Assembly: GCA_963921825.1 (NCBI GenBank)
Contig: OY997594.1
Location: forward strand, 60,373,675-60,437,674
Source of the DNA: Erodium maritimum
Taxonomy: Eukaryota; Streptophyta; Magnoliopsida; Geraniales; Geraniaceae
Length of the DNA: 64,000 nucleotides
Reading direction: 5' to 3'
Both the position numbers and the translations under genes were made by a program. Positions 57,759 through 64,000 of the stretch are shown here, piece after piece. The notes under the pieces were generated by a model, which was given only the letters and a program-made list of their open reading frames with translations, made no database searches and was not told the origin of the DNA. Within the stretch, counting starts at the first letter, position 1. Each line of letters starts with the position of its first letter.

Positions 57759-58389
57759 TGGTGTGCACATCGAAACTAGCTCTCAAGGGAAATCAAGAAG
57801 ACATTCAAAATCAATTCAAGATTCCAACAAATCTGTTTGGCTCAATCCAAGGAATTAAATGAAGGCATTTTGGCTCTTTCAAATGAATTAATGAAGACAA
57901 CTTGTTCCATATTTCCGAAGACAAATCAGCCACTTATTCAATGCAAGGGAGATGAATTCAAGACCATTAATGAGCTATTTGTGTTGATTTGCAAATTTTC
58001 AACATTTAGATAAACCAAGAGTCATTTAGTTGTCCAAAGCTATTAATTTTGAATCATGTTGTTGTCCTATATAAAGGTTCATATACAGAATGTAATAGAC
58101 AAATTTATGCAAGTTTTATGAAATAAAAATTTTGAGTTTTCGTCTGGGAAGAACTTATCACATTCAACCTTCTTGTGTGCGAAGCCTTGAAGCTTGTTTG
58201 TTCGACTTATCACATTCTTTCCATAATCTGTGTGGCGTCATTCAATCCACCATCTATCCTCCTAGTTACTTCGATTCTTCAAAGAGTGTTGTACGGCCAG
58301 TTGAAGCAATCTTCATCTTCATCCATTGGAACCTTAGAAAGTGTTGTACGACTAGCTAAGGTTCTCCATCCTACCATCACGTTCCTATA
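57759..58389 (+). repeat. LTR A of a head-to-tail LTR pair (631 bp)
   Basis: Starts TGGTGTGCACATCGAAACTAG and ends ACGTTCCTATA. It contains a TATA box (CCTATATAAAGG, about 58068) and an AATAAAA-type signal (about 58123), the expected U3-R layout on the plus strand. It is followed without any internal region by a second copy. Confidence 0.65.
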
Positions 58390-58604
58390 TGATGTGGACA
58401 TCGAAACTAGCTCTCAAGGGAAATCAAGAAGACATTCAAAATCAATTCAAGATTCCAACAAATCTGTTTTGGCTCAATCTAAGGAATTAAATGAAGGCAT
58501 TTTGGCTCTTTCCAAGGAATTAATGAAGGCAACTTGTTCAGCCACTTATTCAATGCAAGGAAGATGAATTCAAGACCATTAATATTTGTGCTGATTTGCA
58601 AATT

Positions 58605-61600
58605 TCCAATGTCACGCCCCAAATCCGGTATTGACCGGACCCGAGACGTGACTTAGTGAATTTCAAATAAAATCAATTTAAGACAAATAAAAACTGATAA
58701 AGATAAATAACATAAAACAACGAGTTAGAGTTTCTGAGTCCAACGCTCAGTAAAATACATAAGTCCGAAAAAACCGTTCGTCACTACGAAAATATAAAAT
58801 AAACATAAATCCCGACCCTCGCTAGCCCCATGATCTGCGATGTCCTCTACTCCAAGTCATGACCACTACCTGTAGAAAGCACAGTGTAATAGGGGGGTGA
58901 GCTTGACGCTCAGTAGGGAAAACCATCAAAACCTCCTTATCTCGAATTCACCAAAATGCAGTTCCATAAATTAATTATATAATAAAGGTTTTAATACTAC
59001 GACATTTGAACCAGATAAAAGCCAATACCCCTCTTTAAACTCGGATACTCAATGTCCAACTATACCAACACCGATTCCTAAATCAATTTAAAGACAAACC
59101 CCTTTTTAAACCCGACGTTTACCAGACTAACCATACTAACTTTAGCTCAACCTCATCCAATCGACTAAGGCACACAACGAAGGGAACAATCCAGTTTAGA
59201 CATCCAATTTCGTTTCTAAACTAACTTTGTAACGATTAAAAGGAGAGAGCGACAACGAGAACATAATATCCAACTTAAACAACCTTCACTTTACCCGACC
59301 ACAAATTGTCCCGAGATTCCACATCCCAAGCCCCTTCATAAATCGTAACCCTCGCGCGGTCTAGGGAGCAACCCTCTCGACCCGGCGCAACCGTACGCAA
59401 CTTCCCCAACACAAAGTCGGGATAGGCGGTTGACCTCATCGTGGTGCTCAACACAGAGTTTTACCGATCAACGGAAGGCAGGGAAATCACCTCTTCGCGG
59501 CCTCGTCTCTCGCGGTGCTCAACACAGCGTTTTACCGAGTGCTAGTCGGAAGGTAGGGACATCACATCTTCGCGGAACACAACGTTTTACCGACTCACGG
59601 TCGGAAGGTAGGGAAACCACCGTTCTCATGTAACCAAAGTACCACAACCCAACATTTTACCGATTACGCGCCGGAAGGTACGATACACCTGACGGAAGTA
59701 CTTCTCTCACACTTTACCGGCCGCGCATCAAAACAATCGCAATCACGCTCACAACAGGATCACAACCACAGGTAACCACAGTACCATCACCACAATCACG
59801 ATCACGTCGGTCTATCACTCACCCGACCATATCACAACAATGATTCACATCAGAACAATCACGACACACTTGCCCACGCATAGCAACGACATGTTACACC
59901 GAACATAATATGCTTTGACCCTTAAATGACACTCACAACTGTTCCGTACTTACCATCACTTACCGACACCACACTCCACGTGGTTACCCCACCAGCTTAA
60001 CCGGTATCCCCAAACATTCCCAATCCAACATATCAATTAAAACAGGGAAAAGCACCCAAATCACGGATCATGCGTTCTCTAGTCAATTCTACTCGTTTAC
60101 ATGCTTATTAACTATTAACCAATTCAGACAGCACAACACGAATCCAACAATCAGCAATCAATCCTACAGGCACGACATGACCCGATTCTACCAGCACGAC
60201 AATTTCCCAAGATAGAAACGTAAATGTTCACAGTTTGATACGTCTACGCTAGTTGTTCGCATCCTATATGCATACTAGTTATTTAGCCGGTTATTAGGTT
60301 TCCCTATATGCATTTTAGTAAAACTGTAATAAAGCGGGTTCGAGGTAATCCCTACCTCTAGACGAATCGATAGTTGCGTCTCCTAGCTGCTGACGTCCTG
60401 GCCCTACCGGTCTTCTCCGTACTCGGGGTAACGGCCTGGTTCACAACAAAAGGGATGTATCAGTCCCAGTCCAGTCTGTAACGGTCCTCTACATATAAAT
60501 TAAGTCCATTAATCGGTTTGTCCAAACGTCCTTTTAAAAAAAACGATTTTAATCCAATTAAATTAATTAATATTTTAATTAAACTGGTCAGACCCGGCCC
60601 GACCCGAGTCCGAACCCGGTCCAGACCCGGTTCAGAACCCTGACCCGGACCCGGCCACTGACCCGGTCCAGACCCTGGTCCAACTCGAGTCCAGACCCAT
60701 CTGAGTTTTGGCCGAGGCCTGGTACGAGGCCCAACCGATCTGACCGAGGCCCAAAAGATCAGTTCCTAGCCCAAAAGGCCCACCGTTTCTTTATGCTCGA
60801 GTCTGATGGTGAGTCGGCTAGGGTTTCGCTCCTGCGAGGCTCTGGCTTGACGAGGTGGTGGACGTTGACGGGGGAAGCTCGGAGAAGGGAAAAGCTGACC
60901 GGTGAGGAGCGTCCAGGCTTCGGCATGACGGTGGCAGGGCGTGGTGGTGGCTGGAACGCGATTCAATAGCTCTTCCGTTCAGATCTGGCGAGGCGAGGGT
61001 TCGCCAGCGACGTTCCGGTTGAACCCGTCCCAGACCAGCTCGTCCCGACGAGTCTTTCAGGCGAGGTGAGGTCTGGGAAGAGGAACGGCGAAAGGGGAGT
61101 GCGAATCGAGCGGTTCTTCGTCTCCGGCATGACTCGAGTCGTGCTCGGGAGAAAGACAAACCAGAAACGAGAGGTCCGACGACGGGCATCGTTCCAGTTC
61201 ACGGCGAGGCTTTCTGTCGAGGGTGAGGGAGGGGTCGGGATGGAAGTAGAAGGAGAGGGAGAAGACGATGGAGGCCGGAGATGGCATCGCTGGCGAGGGT
61301 TCGCCGAGGGAAGGCTTGAGTTCAGAGAGGAGGAGATGAGCGCGGCGCCTCGAGATGTGAGCTTCTGAAGTGAGAAGCGAAGGTAGCTTCTAGGGTTAGC
61401 AAGAGGGGCTTTAAGCTCAACTGATGGACTTGCACAGACGGGCTTGGGTTCGTTGACTGGACCTGGTCCAGTTGACCGGCCCAATTTTATTTCTCCCTTC
61501 CTTTTTTTTTGAATTCATTTCTTTTTCTTTTCCCTTTTTTTTTGAATTCGATCCCGAAATAAAACCCGCTCTCCAACCCTTGACGGTCCGGCAATAATTT

Positions 61601-61633
61601 AATTCTCTTAAATTACCCGGTCTTTACATCCAA
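58605..61633 (-). mobile_element. 3.0-kb solo LTR with TCCAA target duplication
   Basis: The LTR is 58610–61628, with plus-strand ends TGTCACGCCCC and GGTCTTTACA, flanked by TCCAA at 58605–58609 and 61629–61633. No internal region or second LTR is present, so it arose by LTR–LTR recombination. Orientation is minus by comparison with 27494–30655 and 32148–34693. It holds the GAGC hairpin block (58866–58920), a diverged repeat array with ACCGA and GGAAGGTAGGGA words (about 59440–59690), and GC-rich, gene-like sequence near its 5' end (about 60780–61400). Open frames there are unsupported. Confidence 0.85.
59440..59700. repeat. Diverged tandem repeat in the solo LTR
   Basis: Three to four units share CACAGCGTTTTACCGA and GTCGGAAGGTAGGGA(A/C)A words at roughly 60–90-bp spacing. 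It corresponds by position to the minisatellite arrays of the other long LTRs but has a different sequence. Confidence 0.65.
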
Positions 61634-62031
61634 CATTTAGATAAACCAAGAGTCATTTAGTTGTCCAAAGCTATTAATTTTGAATCTTGTTGTTGTCCTA
61701 TATAAAGGTTCATATTCAGAATGTAATAGACAAGTTTATGCAAGTTTTATGAAATAAAAATTCGAGTTTTCTTCTGGGAAGAACCTATCACATTCAACCT
61801 TCTTGTGTGCGAAGCCTTGAAGCTTGTTTGTTCGAATTATCACAGACTTTCCATAATCTGTGTGGCGTCATTCAATCCACCATCTATCCTCCTAGTTACT
61901 TCGATTCTTCAAAGAGTGTTGTACAACCAGTTGAAGCAATCTCCATCATCGACTTCATCTTCATCCATTGGAACCTTAAAAAGTGTTGTACGACCAGCTA
62001 AGGTTCTCCATCCTACCACCACGTTCCTGCA

Positions 62032-62240
62032 TCAATTGAGTGTGGCCCTAGCCTTTATAAGTAGCATTTTATCCTTATATTTTCCCGATGTGGGTTTATA
62101 CTTCAACACTCCCCCTCACGTGTAGGACTTGACATCTACATGTGGGCCATTGCAGGACTGGACATCTGCATATGCACCGGAGACCACAAGGTGGAGGTGA
62201 CAAATTGGTCGTGGGCCGAACCAGCTCTGATACCATGTTA
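62032..62240 (-). mobile_element. LTR-element fragment with primer site and polypurine-like tract
   Basis: The minus strand shows TGGTATCAGAGC (62224–62235) directly after TTTAACA, as at an LTR end. 110 bp on, it shows GTGAGGGGGAG (62109–62118) followed by TGTTGAAGTATAAACCCAC, as at the start of a 3' LTR. A TRIM with a ~115-bp interior would fit, but the two putative LTRs do not match each other at their outer parts, so at least one is truncated. Confidence 0.4.
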
Positions 62241-62735
62241 AAGCTCAATCCAACCCAAAAACTCGTACTAATGGGTGGAAACATCAGGATGTATAACAAG
62301 AGGTCAATTTATCCACACACTTTCGATATGAGACTCACAATTCAACAAATTTATTCTTTACCAATAATTGAAAGAAGTCTGCAACGTGACATATGAATAT
62401 CTAAATTCACGCTTGCTACCTATCACAGATCCTTGTACCTAGAATTTCTTCTCCAACTACGGCCGACACTTCAATTCACACTTGACGCCTACAGAAACCC
62501 TATGGAACTAAACCATGCCAAAGAAACAAGACTTACAATACACTACCAGAATCTTGTCAAATAAAAAACAATTATTTTATAAATAAGCCACGAGGACTCG
62601 CTTGGATATAGTGGGATGAATAAGCCCATAATAATAGAGTACAGAAACATGTAGTGACTGATTTTTTCACAATATATACGGCAATTAGATATGATGTTTT
62701 TTTCATAACACAAAACGCTCTCCACACATCTCCAA
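62241..62735. other. Gene-free stretch, possibly remainder of an LTR
   Basis: AT-rich with no open frame of note. It could be the 5' LTR that belongs to the primer site at 62224–62235. Confidence 0.35.
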
Positions 62736-64000
62736 GTGGGATCTCTCTCTATCTTACTTAGCGTCGCCGCCGTCGCCGTCTACCACCACCGTCGCCGTCC
62801 GTCCTCTACCTCCTTCATCACCACCATCACATCCCCAGCCGTCCTCTCTACAGATCCACCGTCCCCAGCCGCGTCTCCGTCTGCGCTAGGTGCTGCCTCC
62901 ATCTCCTCGAGCTCTTCAACACGGCCATCAGCATTTGCAGAACCGTCGCCGCCATCCCTTCAGCAAGCTCGGTCATTTATGCCCAACCGATGCCGGATCT
63001 TCCCATCCACCGCCCCCACGGGCCGAAAATGGTCCTCCCCGATCAGATCCAACCCCATGCAGAGGTTGTCCACGGCTTGGAAGTCTCCTTCCAGCGAGAG
63101 GACAACCACGCCGAAGGTCCACCGCCGCTGCTCGGTCCGGACCCAGTCCCTCCTCGACTGTCGCCGCATCCTGTAGATCTGAAGGACAAGCCGGGCGCGC
63201 CCCTGGCTGTAGGCGTGTCTCCAGATTCACCAGGGCCATTTCCGACCTACATTGGGCACATATCAACGGCGAGGGATGTCCACCGGGATCTGATATCCCT
63301 CCCTCGGCCACCCCATTCTCCGGTGGTGACTAAATATCTCCCGCCGTCGGAGCGTGTACCGGTCCCAAGGCTCGACTGCCCGGTCGCCGGAAGCCCGTAG
63401 AGGTCGTCATCTGAGCTCCAAACATTTTTCAACAACTTAGGACCAGTCACTGGTCAACTCTAAATTCTCCCTGTGCTCTGCACGGTACAAAACCTGACCT
63501 ACCGTGCGATGTTTCGTGCGGTGTCCTCTTGTTATTGGTTGGGAAGCTCGCGGTAGTCGTATTTCGCTAACTGTTTCCGGATCTCAACGTGAGATGCTCT
63601 CACTTCTACGGTGCAACTTAGTGGTTACGTTAGTTCTCGCAGGACGTTGGCGTTCGTCATTCCCTTGTCAACAAAGATACGTCTTGGTGCTCGGTTCGCA
63701 TTCTCCGTATTCGGCTCTGCTGGGAATGTCGCTTTATGTCGTTGTATTTCTCGATGTTGTTTGGCTGTAACGTGCGACGCGGATGATGTGACTCTCGAAC
63801 GGTCTTCTTGCTGTTGCGCGGCACGAGCTCTCTCCTTGATCCCCTACATGCTCCGGTCTTGGTGTCGTCGTCGTAGCCGTCTTCTCCTCGGGCTTGTCGC
63901 GTCGGTACTGGTATCGATTCTTCATCTTGATGCGGTTCATCTTCGGGTGGTCTCCATGCCTCCTTAGCGCTCCGCTCCTCTCCTTCTTGAGTCGTGTTGC
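62736..64000. other. GC-rich, CT-rich unassigned segment running to the window end
   Basis: Starts with CTCTCTCTATC and repeated GTCGCCGCC words, then high-GC sequence with overlapping open frames on both strands (for example + 62736–63176 and + 62890–63333, − 62973–63311). Composition resembles the 5' leaders of LINEs and LTRs seen elsewhere in the window. No frame gives a known domain and none is clearly favoured. It might be the 5' part of a retroelement or a host gene continuing past the window. Confidence 0.35.

Larger units (their letters stand above)
58390..62031 (+). repeat. LTR B of the pair, split by a solo LTR
   Basis: Starts TGATGTGGACATCGAAACTAG at 58390 and ends ACGTTCCTGCA at 62031. 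The two halves, 58390–58609 and 61634–62031, join to about 618 bp and match LTR A along their length apart from small indels (for example a missing ~22-bp CATATTTCCGAAGACAAAT-type piece and an added ATCGACTTCATC). TATA box at about 61699. Confidence 0.65.

Overview
This window is nuclear DNA of a flowering plant, very probably a eudicot. The evidence is spliced genes with GT–AG introns, an intronless L-type lectin receptor kinase, and plant-specific transposon families (CACTA with DUF4218/DUF4216 and Transposase_24 proteins, MuDR-type MULEs, Ty1/copia and Ty3/gypsy elements with tRNA-iMet primer sites, L1-type LINEs, TRIM-like elements). No species can be named from the sequence alone. Only one ordinary host gene is clearly present. 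The rest is a deep pile of nested, mostly decayed mobile elements.

Layout. 1–7860: right part of a CACTA transposon, with a TNP2-like transposase broken by three TAG codons, a block of palindromic 'GCCGACGGAT' repeats, an intact four-exon Transposase_24 gene with a repeated leader exon, and a second palindromic array. 7850–11381: 5'-truncated L1-type LINE. 11544–12810: short retroposon with a degenerate target duplication. 12811–15430: mostly empty, with a decayed minus-strand reading frame and a LINE tail. 15430–19357: very long LTR full of minisatellites. 21086–21335: fold-back element. 21804–25663: decayed minus-strand copia with its 5' LTR. 25750–30655: fragment plus complete copy of the same long-LTR family on the minus strand. 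30838–31248: terminal-inverted-repeat element. 31985–39540: second copia relic, split by a Ty3/gypsy element (32148–36778, duplication TATCT). 39884–47947: three-level nest, a TRIM-like element holding a small MULE (duplication TAATTATAA), which holds a large MULE (duplication TATTAATAA). 48122–49027: LINE-type retroposon with a 16-bp duplication. 49439–51418: lectin receptor kinase. 51650–52944: retroposon with a 15-bp duplication, 230 bp upstream of the kinase start. 54480–56195: two more retroposon remnants. 57759–62031: two 631-bp LTRs placed directly head to tail, the second split by a 3-kb solo LTR (duplication TCCAA). 62100–64000: a primer-site fragment and a GC-rich unassigned segment.

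How the parts work together. The inner MULE (41393–47548) is the most informative unit. Its two genes point inward from near-identical ~130-bp terminal repeats. One is a MuDR-type transposase (N-terminal region, MULE catalytic domain, SWIM finger, CCHC knuckle) that carries two nonsense codons and a one-base deletion. The other is an intact two-exon gene for a GRF zinc finger, coiled coil and C-terminal membrane anchor. This layout parallels mudrA/mudrB of maize MuDR, so the GRF protein is a candidate second MULE gene.

Almost every LTR element lies on the minus strand. Five LTR copies or sub-copies from at least two related families share a short GAGC hairpin followed by a splice-acceptor-like CAG near their 3' ends. 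Nonsense codons in the LINE and MULE genes are mostly TGG to TAG/TGA, as expected from cytosine deamination in methylated repeats.
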